DNA from: Rikenellaceae bacterium
Lineage (GTDB): Bacteria > Bacteroidota > Bacteroidia > Bacteroidales > UBA932
DNA: 64,000 nucleotides
Assembly (NCBI GenBank): GCA_022766385.1
Contig: JALEPJ010000056.1
Location: 117,356 to 181,355, forward strand
Direction: 5' to 3'
How positions within the stretch are numbered: position 1 is the stretch's first letter; each line of letters begins with the position of its first letter. Shown here piece by piece: positions 56,330 to 64,000 of the stretch. The notes under the pieces are model-generated. The model was not told the origin of the DNA. It was given only the letters and a program-made list of their open reading frames with translations, and did no database searches. A program made the position numbers and the translations under genes.

Positions 56330-57030
56330 TGAACATCGAGCCTATAGCCTATTTCAAGTCACCGTTCAAGACAAAGTTCGGTATTCCGCGTCAAAGCGGT
56401 GTCGTTGAGACCTTGCGCGGGGAAATCCGTTTTTCTGAGAAGTACAGGAGGGCGGAAGCTGTTAAGGGCTTGGAAGGCTTTGACTATCTATGGTTGATCT
56501 GGGGCTTTTCTGCCAATGCCAGGTCTAAAGGAGATTGGCAGCCTGTAGTCAGGCCACCCCGCCTCGGGGGCAATGCCACTATGGGAGTATTTGCCACACG
56601 CTCCCCTTTCAGACCGAATCCGCTGGGTCTGTCCAGCGTCCGGATTGAAAAAATCTGTATGGAAGGAAGCGATGCACCACTGATCCAAGTCTGTGGAGCG
56701 GACTTGATGGACGGTACCCCAATCTATGACATCAAACCCTATATTCCATACACAGATGCCCATCCGGAAGCCTCTGGCGGCTTTACCGACAGCTCTGATT
56801 GGACTGAAAAAGAGCTTTACATTGAAGCCGAAGTGATGGATGAATTGCAAAAGAGCCTCAATGCAGCAGACATTGAGACTCTAAAAAAGATTCTTGCCCA
56901 GGATCCTCGACCTCATTATCAGAAAGTCGGAGACAGGGTTTATGGTATGGAATTCAAGGAGTATGATGTTCACTTCCGAGCAGAAGGAGAAGGCATCAGG
57001 CTTCTGGATATCACTGAATCCAAGAAGTAA
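56326..57030 (+). CDS. trmO: TrmO (TsaA/UPF0066), tRNA N6-threonylcarbamoyladenosine methyltransferase
   Basis: A 234-residue SAM-dependent enzyme that methylates t6A37 of tRNA. Family motifs are A-T-R-S-P-F-R-P-N-P-L-G-L-S and D-I-K-P-Y-I-P-Y-T-D. The start is ATGATG overlapping the M23 stop (56326 or 56329). Confidence 0.92.
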   Translation: MMNIEPIAYFKSPFKTKFGIPRQSGVVETLRGEIRFSEKYRRAEAVKGLEGFDYLWLIWGFSANARSKGDWQPVVRPPRLGGNATMGVFATRSPFRPNPLGLSSVRIEKICMEGSDAPLIQVCGADLMDGTPIYDIKPYIPYTDAHPEASGGFTDSSDWTEKELYIEAEVMDELQKSLNAADIETLKKILAQDPRPHYQKVGDRVYGMEFKEYDVHFRAEGEGIRLLDITESKK

Positions 57031-57033
57031 GGA

Positions 57034-58215
57034 CTAGAGCAGTACTGCAGTGAGTTCCGCGAGAGCCATTTTGTAGTCTTTTTCAGCCTCCAGTGTCTCC
57101 AACAGATTCTCATAGTACAGATCAAGCTCGCTTATGTACTCAATCAGGGATATCTCACCCTGTTGTCTGGCCTTATTAAGCAGTTCTCTATTATCGAAGG
57201 TATCAAGTGCGGCTCTGTAACTCTCTGCAATGGACTTAAGAGCAGAAGCCTCATTATATAGCGATAGCAATTGGAAGTAGAATGCCTGAATGGTCTCATC
57301 CTTTTGCATCTTCGCAGCAGTATATTTGGCCTTGGATTGCTTGACCTTGTTCGAATTGCTCCAAAGAGGGATGGAAACGCCGAAGGTCAAACCCCTGTAT
57401 GCTTCAGGCTGAGCGACTTCAGCCATATACCCTATTGAGAGCCCAGGAATCCAGGCACTCCTGTTAATATTCAGTTCCGCTTCGCTTACATCAATTTTGC
57501 TCTTGGCATAATTGACTGCAGGACTTGCAGCAGAGGCATTATCAAAAAAGGATTCAAAATCCGGAGACAGAGGGCTCATCCCAAGCGAATTGAAATCGCT
57601 CAGATTAAGGCTTGGCTCCTGTCCGCCGTTCAGGCTCTTGAGCAGCAGCTGGGCCTTTTTCTTGCCCACACGGACTTTTTCCAATTGACCTTTGATATCA
57701 GTATGGTGAAGCATAGCATTGTTCATTTCCAAGGCTGAGGATTCACCTAATTCCAAAGCTCTCTTGTACGCATCCACAAGAGTCTGGGCATTTGAAAAAT
57801 GAAACGACAGCTCCTGTTCCAAGGCATTGTAATAGACAAGCTCTATACAGGCCTTCTCCGCCTCGAGCAATACATCCTGACGCATTGCCTTATATTCCAG
57901 CGATGCAAGGGCATTCTTTCCGGAGCTCAGGTTTGAGCGCTGACCGCTAAGCAAAGCGAAATCAATGCTTTGGGAAATGGAGAAATCGTGGCGGCGGGCA
58001 TTGTCTTTGCCCCAAAGATAGTTGAATTCAAGCTCGGGATCGGGGAGGAGAGCTTCCTCTTTATTTTCGAGGAACATCGCTTCCTGGTCGAGTCTTGCGC
58101 TCTTGAGAGAAGGATTATTTCTCTCAATCTCGCCGAGCACCCTCTCCAGAGGGGTCTGTGCTGCCAGCGCAATGCCGCAAAACGCGAGTGCGGCCGTCAA
58201 TATTGTCTTAAGCAT
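57034..58215 (-). CDS. TolC-family outer-membrane efflux channel
   Basis: A 393-residue protein with signal peptide (A-L-A-A / Q-T) and two long coiled-coil helical hairpins separated by strand pairs, as in TolC and CusC. It is slightly short for the family. It ends a three-gene metal-efflux unit and overlaps the CusA-like stop by 8 bp. The convergent trmO gene stops 3 bp away. Confidence 0.88.
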   Translation of the reverse strand: MLKTILTAALAFCGIALAAQTPLERVLGEIERNNPSLKSARLDQEAMFLENKEEALLPDPELEFNYLWGKDNARRHDFSISQSIDFALLSGQRSNLSSGKNALASLEYKAMRQDVLLEAEKACIELVYYNALEQELSFHFSNAQTLVDAYKRALELGESSALEMNNAMLHHTDIKGQLEKVRVGKKKAQLLLKSLNGGQEPSLNLSDFNSLGMSPLSPDFESFFDNASAASPAVNYAKSKIDVSEAELNINRSAWIPGLSIGYMAEVAQPEAYRGLTFGVSIPLWSNSNKVKQSKAKYTAAKMQKDETIQAFYFQLLSLYNEASALKSIAESYRAALDTFDNRELLNKARQQGEISLIEYISELDLYYENLLETLEAEKDYKMALAELTAVLL

Positions 58216-61200
58216 CTTTGTTCCTGGTGATTAATATATACATTATAGGGATGATATAAGCATTCAATATGGTAGAAGTCACAAGGCCACCGAGGATAAC
58301 CTTGGCCATAGGCGACTGGATTTCATTGCCCGGAAGCGAGCCTCCGAGCGCAAGTGGGAGCAGTGCGAGCGCAGATGTGATGGCGGTCATCAGTATTGGA
58401 TTGAGACGGTCGAGTGAGCCGGCGCGTACACTGTCCAACAGCTTGCAACCTTCGGCGCGGAGAGCATTGTAGCGGTCAATCAGCAACATACCGTTTCTGG
58501 TGGCAATACCGAAGAGGGAGATGAAACCTATGATGGCCGGAATACTCAAAAGGCTGTCTGTCAGATAGATACCGAACACGCCTCCGATGAGGGCAAGAGG
58601 GAGGTTCAAAAGGACTACCAAAGTCTGCTTCGTATTCTTGAATTCTCCGAAGAGCAGTATAAAGATCAGGATGATTGAGATGATGGTCAGGAGGAAGATA
58701 GTGCGTGATGCGCTCTCTTCGGATTCAAACTGTCCGCCGTATTCGATGTGATAGCCCTCGGGCAGTTCAATATTCTCGTCGATAAGCTTCTCTATGGCAT
58801 TCACAGCATGCCTGAGCTCACCACCCACCACATTGCAGGAAATTACAAGTTTTCTGGATACATTCTCCCTGTTGATGGTATTCGGTCCTGAAACAGATCG
58901 GACATCCGCAAGGTATGAGAGAGGCACCATTCCATTCTCACCCTTGATATTAACATCCACCAGGAGGTCTTCAATGGCCTCTTTCGTAGTTCTTTCAGCA
59001 TCCTCAACCTTCAGAGTCAAGTCAAAAGCCCTGTTACCTTCATATACCTGGGACACCACTTGTCCTTGGAGCAGGACCTCCACCATTTCGCGGAACTCAC
59101 TGAGTGTCACTCCGTAGCGGGCAAGCATTTCCCTTCGCGGCTTGATGACCAGTTCAGGCCTCTCAACCTGTTGCTCCACATTGAGGTCCGTAATGCCATC
59201 AACACCTGCGATTACGGTCTTGATCTGATTGCCAAGGGTATACATCTTATTGAGATCTGTTCCAAAGAGCTTTATGGCAATATTGGCCTGAGTGCCGGAG
59301 AGCATCGCATCAATCCTATGGGCAATCGGGCCTCCGATCTCGATATTGACACCCGGCAGGATTGACAGCTTCTCACGGATTTCGGCCATAAAATCTGCAC
59401 GGGAGCGCTTCCCAAGCTCGAAAGGACAGTCAAACTCAGAAGTATTGACACCGAAAGAATGCTCCGCCAGTTCGGCGCGGCCTGTACGTCTGCACACGTT
59501 CTTGATTTCCGGCACGCTTAGCAGCAGCATCTCCGCTTCGTGACCTATCCTGTCCGACTCCTCGAGGGATATGCCGGGAACGGTGCTGACAGAAACCGTG
59601 AGCGAGCCCTCATTGAAGGCAGGAAGGAAGCTGCGGCCGATGGAGAAGAACATCACAAGGGCAACTGCCAGAAGGGCTATAGTGCCTGAAAGAATAATTG
59701 CCTTATGTCTCAATGCCCATTCGAGCGAGCGTCCGTAGAGCTTTTTAAGTTTCAGCACCAGCCAAGCTTCCTTGTTTTCATTTCCCCCGTCTTTTGAGCC
59801 CTTAAGGAGATATGAGCACAATACCGGAGTCAAGGTCAGGGCAACAAGGGTGGAAGTGAAGAGCGAAATGACGAAAGAAATGCCAAGAGGTATAAGCATC
59901 CTGCCCTCAATTCCCGAGAGGAAAAAGAGAGGAAGGAAGCAGGCTACAATGATCAGGGTGGAATTCAGCATAGGCATACGTACCTCCTTCGATGCTTCAA
60001 AGACAGTTTCTATCACCGACCTGCGCTTTTCCTTCGGCAAGAGCCGATTCTGCCTCAGACGCTTGAACACATTCTCCACATCCACTATGGAGTCATCCAC
60101 CAGGGATCCAATCGCTATGGCTATTCCTCCCAGAGTCATAGTATTCACAGACAGCCCGAGAAGCTTTATCACTATCAAGGTGATAATCACGGACATAGGT
60201 ATGGATATCAAGGATATGACCGTAGTCCTCCAGTTCATGAGGAAGATGAAGAGGACAATTATGACGAAGATACTTCCCTCAAGGAGGGATTTCTTTACAT
60301 TGCTGATGGAATTCTGGATGAAATCAGCCTGCCGGAAGACCTGAGTGTTGATGGACACATCAGACGGGATGGTCTTCTTAAGGTCATCAAGCGCAGATTC
60401 AATATTCTCTGTCAGATCAATTGTGCTGGCATTCGGCTGCTTGGTTATGGCAAGGGTAACGGCCGCTTTTCCGTTGACCGATGCAACACCGAGTTTTGGA
60501 GTCTTGCTGCCAATCTTGACCTCGGCAATGTCATCAAGAGTGATAGGATAGCCAGATTCAGTCTGCTTGACCAGGGCACTGCGCATCTCTTCCAGGCTGT
60601 CAGTAGATAGAAGCCCTCTGACTATATACTCATTGCCGTGCTGATAGATAGTACCGCCGGGAGCATTGAGATTCATATCGTTGACGGCAGCGATTACCTC
60701 ATCCATAGAGACGCCGTAATGCTTCATCCTGGCTGTCTTCAATTGGATCTGATACTCCTTGATATCGCCTCCCATCACAGTAACCTGGGCCACACCACCT
60801 ATTGACAGGAGGCGCTGTCTTATGTTCCAATCGGCTATGGTTCTAAGATCGGCCATAGAAGTACTCTCCGCCGTAAGTCCGACTATGAACATCTCTCCAA
60901 GTATCGATGATTGAGGGCCAAGGGTCGGAGAGCCTGCGGTTTCCGGCAAATCTTCACTGATGACGGCCAATTTCTCAGAAACTATCTGTCTGGCCCTGTA
61001 TATGTCCGTTCCCCAATCAAACTCAACCCAGACTGTGCAATATCCCGGGTTTGATGATGATCTCACCCTGCGCACATCTGTCGCCCCGTTCAGGGCTGTT
61101 TCGATGGGGAAGGTGACCAGCCTTTCAACTTCTTCAGGAGCCATTCCTTCCGCCTCTGTCATCACTACCACGGTAGGGGCATTCAAATCGGGGAATACAT

Positions 61201-61309
61201 CCACGTCCATAGTGGATGCGGAGTAGAGCCCGGCTATCATTAGCAGCACCGCACATACCAGGACAACTATCCTGTTGTCCAAGGCAAATCTGATTATTCT
61301 GTTGAGCAT
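58208..61309 (-). CDS. CusA/CzcA-type heavy-metal RND efflux pump
   Basis: A 1033-residue HME-RND transporter with twelve helices. TM4 has the proton-relay A-I-G-S-L-V-D-D-S-I-V-D-V-E-N, found in a broad divalent-metal or Cu/Ag group; the metal cannot be fixed. The protein begins M-L-N-R-I-I-R-F-A-L at 61309 (a longer frame would overlap the adaptor gene). It forms the tripartite pump with the flanking adaptor and channel. Confidence 0.93.
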   Translation of the reverse strand: MLNRIIRFALDNRIVVLVCAVLLMIAGLYSASTMDVDVFPDLNAPTVVVMTEAEGMAPEEVERLVTFPIETALNGATDVRRVRSSSNPGYCTVWVEFDWGTDIYRARQIVSEKLAVISEDLPETAGSPTLGPQSSILGEMFIVGLTAESTSMADLRTIADWNIRQRLLSIGGVAQVTVMGGDIKEYQIQLKTARMKHYGVSMDEVIAAVNDMNLNAPGGTIYQHGNEYIVRGLLSTDSLEEMRSALVKQTESGYPITLDDIAEVKIGSKTPKLGVASVNGKAAVTLAITKQPNASTIDLTENIESALDDLKKTIPSDVSINTQVFRQADFIQNSISNVKKSLLEGSIFVIIVLFIFLMNWRTTVISLISIPMSVIITLIVIKLLGLSVNTMTLGGIAIAIGSLVDDSIVDVENVFKRLRQNRLLPKEKRRSVIETVFEASKEVRMPMLNSTLIIVACFLPLFFLSGIEGRMLIPLGISFVISLFTSTLVALTLTPVLCSYLLKGSKDGGNENKEAWLVLKLKKLYGRSLEWALRHKAIILSGTIALLAVALVMFFSIGRSFLPAFNEGSLTVSVSTVPGISLEESDRIGHEAEMLLLSVPEIKNVCRRTGRAELAEHSFGVNTSEFDCPFELGKRSRADFMAEIREKLSILPGVNIEIGGPIAHRIDAMLSGTQANIAIKLFGTDLNKMYTLGNQIKTVIAGVDGITDLNVEQQVERPELVIKPRREMLARYGVTLSEFREMVEVLLQGQVVSQVYEGNRAFDLTLKVEDAERTTKEAIEDLLVDVNIKGENGMVPLSYLADVRSVSGPNTINRENVSRKLVISCNVVGGELRHAVNAIEKLIDENIELPEGYHIEYGGQFESEESASRTIFLLTIISIILIFILLFGEFKNTKQTLVVLLNLPLALIGGVFGIYLTDSLLSIPAIIGFISLFGIATRNGMLLIDRYNALRAEGCKLLDSVRAGSLDRLNPILMTAITSALALLPLALGGSLPGNEIQSPMAKVILGGLVTSTILNAYIIPIMYILITRNKDA

Positions 61310-61313
61310 AGCA

Positions 61314-62474
61314 TCAATGTGAATGGTTATGACCTGATGGAACTGCACTTACAGAAGCGAGCTTAATCTGCATCGCTCCCTTGGTCACCAGTTCTTCTCC
61401 CTCGTCCAAACCGTTGAGTATCTGAACATTGACTCCGTCAGACATACCCAGTTCAACATCCTTCTTCATGAAGGCATCATCTTCGATTTTCACAAAGACA
61501 CTGTACACGCCCTGGCTTTCGACTATGGATTCGAGAGGCACTGCTATGCAGTCCTCACTTTTTCTCGTCTTCAGATAAACCTCAACATATGAGCCCGGAA
61601 TTATATCTGAATTGTTATCAAGCTCGAAAGACACCGGAATGAAATGATCCGATGCATTTCTTCCGTAGCTCAAGAGACGTCCGTTGTGGTCCTCGAGACA
61701 AACGGTCTTGCCCTCAGGGGTTACGATATTGGCACCTACAATATCCTTTGCTGCGCTGCTGTACTTTTCACTCAGTTCCGCACGTATCTGCAGTCTTCTG
61801 TTCTGGCTTACAACAGCCAGAACCTCACCAGTATTGACATATTGTCCTTCAGACACATAGATGGTTTTGATATAGCCCGACATAGGCGAAGACACACTCA
61901 GCCCGCTATCTCCGTAACCGTTCCTGGTGAGAGCCTCATATACACTCTTTGCCTGGCTGTACTCAAGTTTGCTCTGCTCAAAATGGCTGAGCGAGATGAT
62001 ATTGTCCTTAAGCAGTTCGGTGTCGCGCATATACTCCTTTTCGGCTGTTTCGAGCGCAGCCTTGGCCTTTGACACAGGATCACCGCCATCGACGCTTTGG
62101 GTATTGATTACTGCAATGAGCGCATCCTTGGCGACATGGCTGCCCTCGCTGAGCAACTTGCCTTTGAAGTGGAAGACGCCGGAAGTCGTGGCCGACAATG
62201 TTATCTCATCTCCGCTCGCAGGAAGTATCTCTCCTCCTGTACGTATGATGGATGAGAAAGCCTGTTTCCTTACTTCTCTTGTTTCGATGCCGAAGCGTTC
62301 CTGTTTGTGCTCGTCGAATACAATCTCATCGGCATGGGCTTCATGCTCATTGATGTGCCCCATTTCATGTTCGCTGTGTTCGTGGTCCTCACCCTCATGG
62401 TTGTGGCCATTATGGCAAGCCGGGAATGTTATGCATACTGCAGATGCCAGCAGAATAGCTATTGTTTTCTTCAT
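61314..62474 (-). CDS. CusB/CzcB-type periplasmic adaptor with His-rich N terminus
   Basis: A 386-residue lipoprotein (F-P-A-C lipobox). Residues about 20-50 contain roughly ten histidines interspersed with Glu and Asp (H-N-H-E-G-E-D-H-E-H...), likely binding metal ions. The barrel-sandwich and alpha-hairpin adaptor follows, and the C terminus is again His-rich (G-H-N-H-S-H). The ATG at 62474 follows a -7 element at 62509-62516 by 34 bp. The next gene starts 4 bp after the stop. Confidence 0.92.
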   Translation of the reverse strand: MKKTIAILLASAVCITFPACHNGHNHEGEDHEHSEHEMGHINEHEAHADEIVFDEHKQERFGIETREVRKQAFSSIIRTGGEILPASGDEITLSATTSGVFHFKGKLLSEGSHVAKDALIAVINTQSVDGGDPVSKAKAALETAEKEYMRDTELLKDNIISLSHFEQSKLEYSQAKSVYEALTRNGYGDSGLSVSSPMSGYIKTIYVSEGQYVNTGEVLAVVSQNRRLQIRAELSEKYSSAAKDIVGANIVTPEGKTVCLEDHNGRLLSYGRNASDHFIPVSFELDNNSDIIPGSYVEVYLKTRKSEDCIAVPLESIVESQGVYSVFVKIEDDAFMKKDVELGMSDGVNVQILNGLDEGEELVTKGAMQIKLASVSAVPSGHNHSH

Positions 62475-62508
62475 AAGTCGAATCTGATATTTCTTTTGTT
62501 TCAAGTTA

Positions 62509-62516
62509 CAAAGATA
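62509..62516 (-). promoter_or_regulatory. -7 element for the metal-efflux operon
   Basis: The minus strand reads TATCTTTG, an exact TAnnTTTG match, 34 bp upstream of the adaptor ATG. No MerR- or two-component-like operator is recognisable by eye. Confidence 0.5.
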
Positions 62517-62570
62517 CCCTCGCGCGGACGCAAAGGCAATCACCAATTATTGGGATTTATTAGCGGACAG

Positions 62571-63581
62571 CTATTCGCCGCAAAGCCTCGAAAAGTATGT
62601 CATCACCTCATTCCAGTCCTTAAAGCCGTCAGAACCAAAATGGATGAGTGTGCCCATAAAGTCATTGCCTCCGCATTCCTCTGGATGGGCATCCACCAGA
62701 AAATCTCCGAGAAGCAGTTCCTTGTGCGTAGTCAAACTAACTCTGTTCCAGGCAGGTACAGCAATGTGTTCCTCTATCCAGTTTCTCTTGAGAAGCATCT
62801 CCTCCCATTCATCAGCGGCGCCACTGACCACGAAGTGCAAATCATATCGTGGAGCAAGGTACTGCACCGCTTTCGAGGCAGCAGCTATCATCTCGGAATT
62901 GTGCCTGTAGCTCAGGACATCATCAAAGGCAATGAGCAGGGAAGGTCGCGAGACTTCATTCTGAATGTCGTCTATCCATTGGATTACCGGAAGGACGGAG
63001 TGGAGCAATGCTGCATCATTAAGATAATGTGAGCCATCGAAACGTATGCACTGACTGTAATGTTCCCTGGTCAGGCCCCAGGTATCCACCATTGTGTCGT
63101 GCTTGCCGAACAAGGCAAAAACCTTTGCATCCTCTTCAGAATCAATATTCTCAAAGCAATGAGAAGACAATTCCCTGAAAGCTTCCAGCAGGGCCTTTGT
63201 CACAATGAAGCTTTTCTGGCCGTCCTGACGCGGGTTATGATATTCTCTGAGTCCGAGACCGTTGTTTTTCAGAATCGTGTCAGCAAGACGGAAGGCCGGA
63301 TTGACCAATATCCTGTAACTGCCGTGCAGGAGTTCAGCATACATTGCCCCCATCGAAGTGCCGATAATCAACTCCGGTTTCTGTTCCTCAACCAAGGATT
63401 TCAACAATGCAAGTGCCTCCGAAGGCTCGACAGGAAGATCCGGCGCAATTACTTCTGCCTCAGGCAGGAGCAGCCGGAGGGTTTTTACACTGCCGTTCTG
63501 GCCGCTTGATGCAAAACCGTGAACATACAAGATCTTCTTTCCGGACATCAGCTTCGGCCGTGCATATTCATACAATTCCAT
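62571..63581 (-). CDS. YqiA-like alpha/beta hydrolase fused to an NT5C-like HAD domain
   Basis: A 336-residue cytoplasmic protein. Residues about 12-205 are a YqiA/YcfP-type alpha/beta hydrolase with V-H-G-F at 20-23, the nucleophile elbow G-T-S-M-G near 94-98, and a late G-S-H. Residues about 215-336 resemble the 5'(3')-deoxyribonucleotidase (NT5C) HAD fold: I-A-F-D-D-V-L, then G-D-F-L-V-D-A-H-P and I-H-F-G-S-D-G-F-K-D-W-N-E-V. In the usual D-x-D-D-V motif the first aspartate aligns with Ala, so phosphatase activity is doubtful. An alternative ATG is at 63548. Confidence 0.72.
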   Translation of the reverse strand: MELYEYARPKLMSGKKILYVHGFASSGQNGSVKTLRLLLPEAEVIAPDLPVEPSEALALLKSLVEEQKPELIIGTSMGAMYAELLHGSYRILVNPAFRLADTILKNNGLGLREYHNPRQDGQKSFIVTKALLEAFRELSSHCFENIDSEEDAKVFALFGKHDTMVDTWGLTREHYSQCIRFDGSHYLNDAALLHSVLPVIQWIDDIQNEVSRPSLLIAFDDVLSYRHNSEMIAAASKAVQYLAPRYDLHFVVSGAADEWEEMLLKRNWIEEHIAVPAWNRVSLTTHKELLLGDFLVDAHPEECGGNDFMGTLIHFGSDGFKDWNEVMTYFSRLCGE

Positions 63582-63910
63582 ATTACTTTCCAGTTGAAAT
63601 CCAAATAAAAATGGATCTCGATTTTATTGGTTAAACTTTAAAATATTGATAATCATATCCTTACGGATAAATAATTTTTTGTACGGGTACGCATAACCTT
63701 ACGGCCTCTAGGAAGGTCGGATTCAAGAACACGATAAAGATCCTTCGGTAAACAAACTTTCCACAGCGGTCATCCAGTCAGATGCCGCAAGTTCCTGTAT
63801 CAGTTCACAAAGGTGAGAGGAGCAAACTGTTTTAAGCGGACTTCAAAGCCGCAACCAATATGTAGTATTCTCTCTCAGAAAGTCTGTTTACCAGACAGGA
63901 TATATCTCTG
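63582..63910. other. Region without intact genes at the end of an IS110-like element
   Basis: The left part (63582-63700) is AT-rich and holds a small hairpin TATCC-TTAC-GGATA. The right part carries a decayed small frame (see 63723-63930). No promoter match or tRNA is seen. It may contain the IS terminus and, by analogy to IS110 elements, a non-coding RNA, but no specific structure can be demonstrated by eye. Confidence 0.4.
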
Positions 63911-63930
63911 TTACGCCACAGCATTGACAT
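63723..63930 (-). pseudogene. Frameshifted small gene overlapping the transposase 3' end
   Basis: A minus-strand ATG at 63930 opens a 32-codon frame ending at 63832 (…L-S-E-R-E-Y-Y-I-L-V-A-A-L-K-S-A). A +1 shift at GCTTAAAAC continues it as L-K-T-V-C-S-S-H-L-C-E-L-I-Q-E-L and ends at 63723 (…A-V-E-S-L-F-T-E-G). Both parts look like coding helices, so an intact version of about 68 residues is plausible. I do not recognise the product. Confidence 0.3.
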
Positions 63931-64000
63931 AAGGCTGTCGGCGTTTGAGTACGAAGTAGATACGGTTCACAAGCTTTCTTGCAACCTTGACGATGGCCTT
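63911..64000 (-). CDS. IS110-family transposase, C-terminal end (continues beyond window)
   Basis: The last 29 residues read K-A-I-V-K-V-A-R-K-L-V-N-R-I-Y-F-V-L-K and end P-Y-V-N-A-V-A. This is the conserved tail of IS110/IS116/IS902 DEDD recombinases. The rest of the gene lies to the right of the window. IS110 elements integrate without classical terminal repeats using a bridge RNA. Confidence 0.65.
   Translation of the reverse strand, partial: KAIVKVARKLVNRIYFVLKRRQPYVNAVA

Noticed and set aside
61310-61348. Longer start for the CusA-like pump
   Set aside because: It would overlap the adaptor gene by 35 bp; the family start M-L-N-R-I-I at 61309 follows the adaptor stop cleanly.

Overview
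The window looks like chromosomal DNA from a member of the Bacteroidota, most likely the order Bacteroidales. The evidence is a recurring TAnnTTTG -7 promoter element upstream of many genes, weak or absent Shine-Dalgarno sites at most starts, type III glutamine synthetase, an S46 dipeptidyl peptidase, DUF4493, PCMD and fimbrillin-like lipoproteins, an HME-type RND pump, and lipoproteins with acidic residues after the lipobox cysteine. Gene density is very high. Only two stretches exceed 300 bp without an intact gene: 54197-54639 (terminator, gene remnant, tRNA-Ala) and 63582-63910 (tail region of an IS110-like element).

Layout. 1-3738 (+): pyrimidine operon pyrK(partial)-pyrD-pyrF-pyrE-pyrB, in which PyrB carries a PyrI-like zinc domain at its C terminus. 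3733-7143 (-): glnN followed by a BAHD-like acyltransferase. 7219-15926 (-): a tight seven-gene unit of secreted lipoproteins (fimbrillin-like, three DUF4493, two FN3-PCMD) and two outer-membrane barrels. 16004-16465 (+): ndk. 16480-20948 (-): fatty-acyl ligase, PlsC-like acyltransferase, CPA2 antiporter. 21091-22784 (+): IscU/NifU-like scaffold plus GGGtGRT protein. 22843-29268 (-): nucleoside kinase, C_GCAxxG_C_C protein, GH78 alpha-rhamnosidase, ThrE-type exporter. 29347-30561 (+): HI0933-like flavoprotein. 30583-35939 (-): porin-potA-potB-potC-potD. 36023-38092 (+): S46 peptidase. 38105-41215 (-): GH2 beta-galactosidase. 41377-42894 (+): OM barrel and YpfJ-type zinc peptidase. 42871-43713 (-): unknown protein, possibly related to a phage-type module. 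43816-48460 (+): HerA-like ATPase, GT2, LAB_N-duplicated membrane protein, ArnT-like GT. 48472-53404 (-): GH3, upp, pullulanase. 53531-54196 (+): aqpZ. 54473-54545 (-): tRNA-Ala(TGC). 54640-57030 (+): DUF1810, M23 peptidase, trmO. 57034-62474 (-): TolC/CusA/CusB metal efflux. 62571-63581 (-): YqiA-like hydrolase fused to an NT5C-like HAD domain. 63911-64000 (-): 3' end of an IS110-family transposase.

How it fits together. The window combines core metabolism (de novo pyrimidine synthesis and uracil salvage, nitrogen assimilation, nucleotide phosphorylation), envelope building (lipid A-type sugar or phosphate modification, acyl chain activation, cell-wall hydrolysis), nutrient capture (polyamine uptake with its own porin, glycosidases for rhamnosides, galactosides, glucosides and pullulan, a peptidase) and metal homeostasis. 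There is no SusC/SusD pair, so the glycosidases are not in a classical polysaccharide utilisation locus. No CRISPR array or clear anti-phage island is visible. The least understood parts are the DUF4493/PCMD/barrel cluster, the GGGtGRT pair, the BAHD-like enzyme next to glnN, the 42871-43713 protein, and the fused hydrolase at 62571. Gene starts were moved downstream where the longer frame began with TTG or GTG or lay inside a promoter element.
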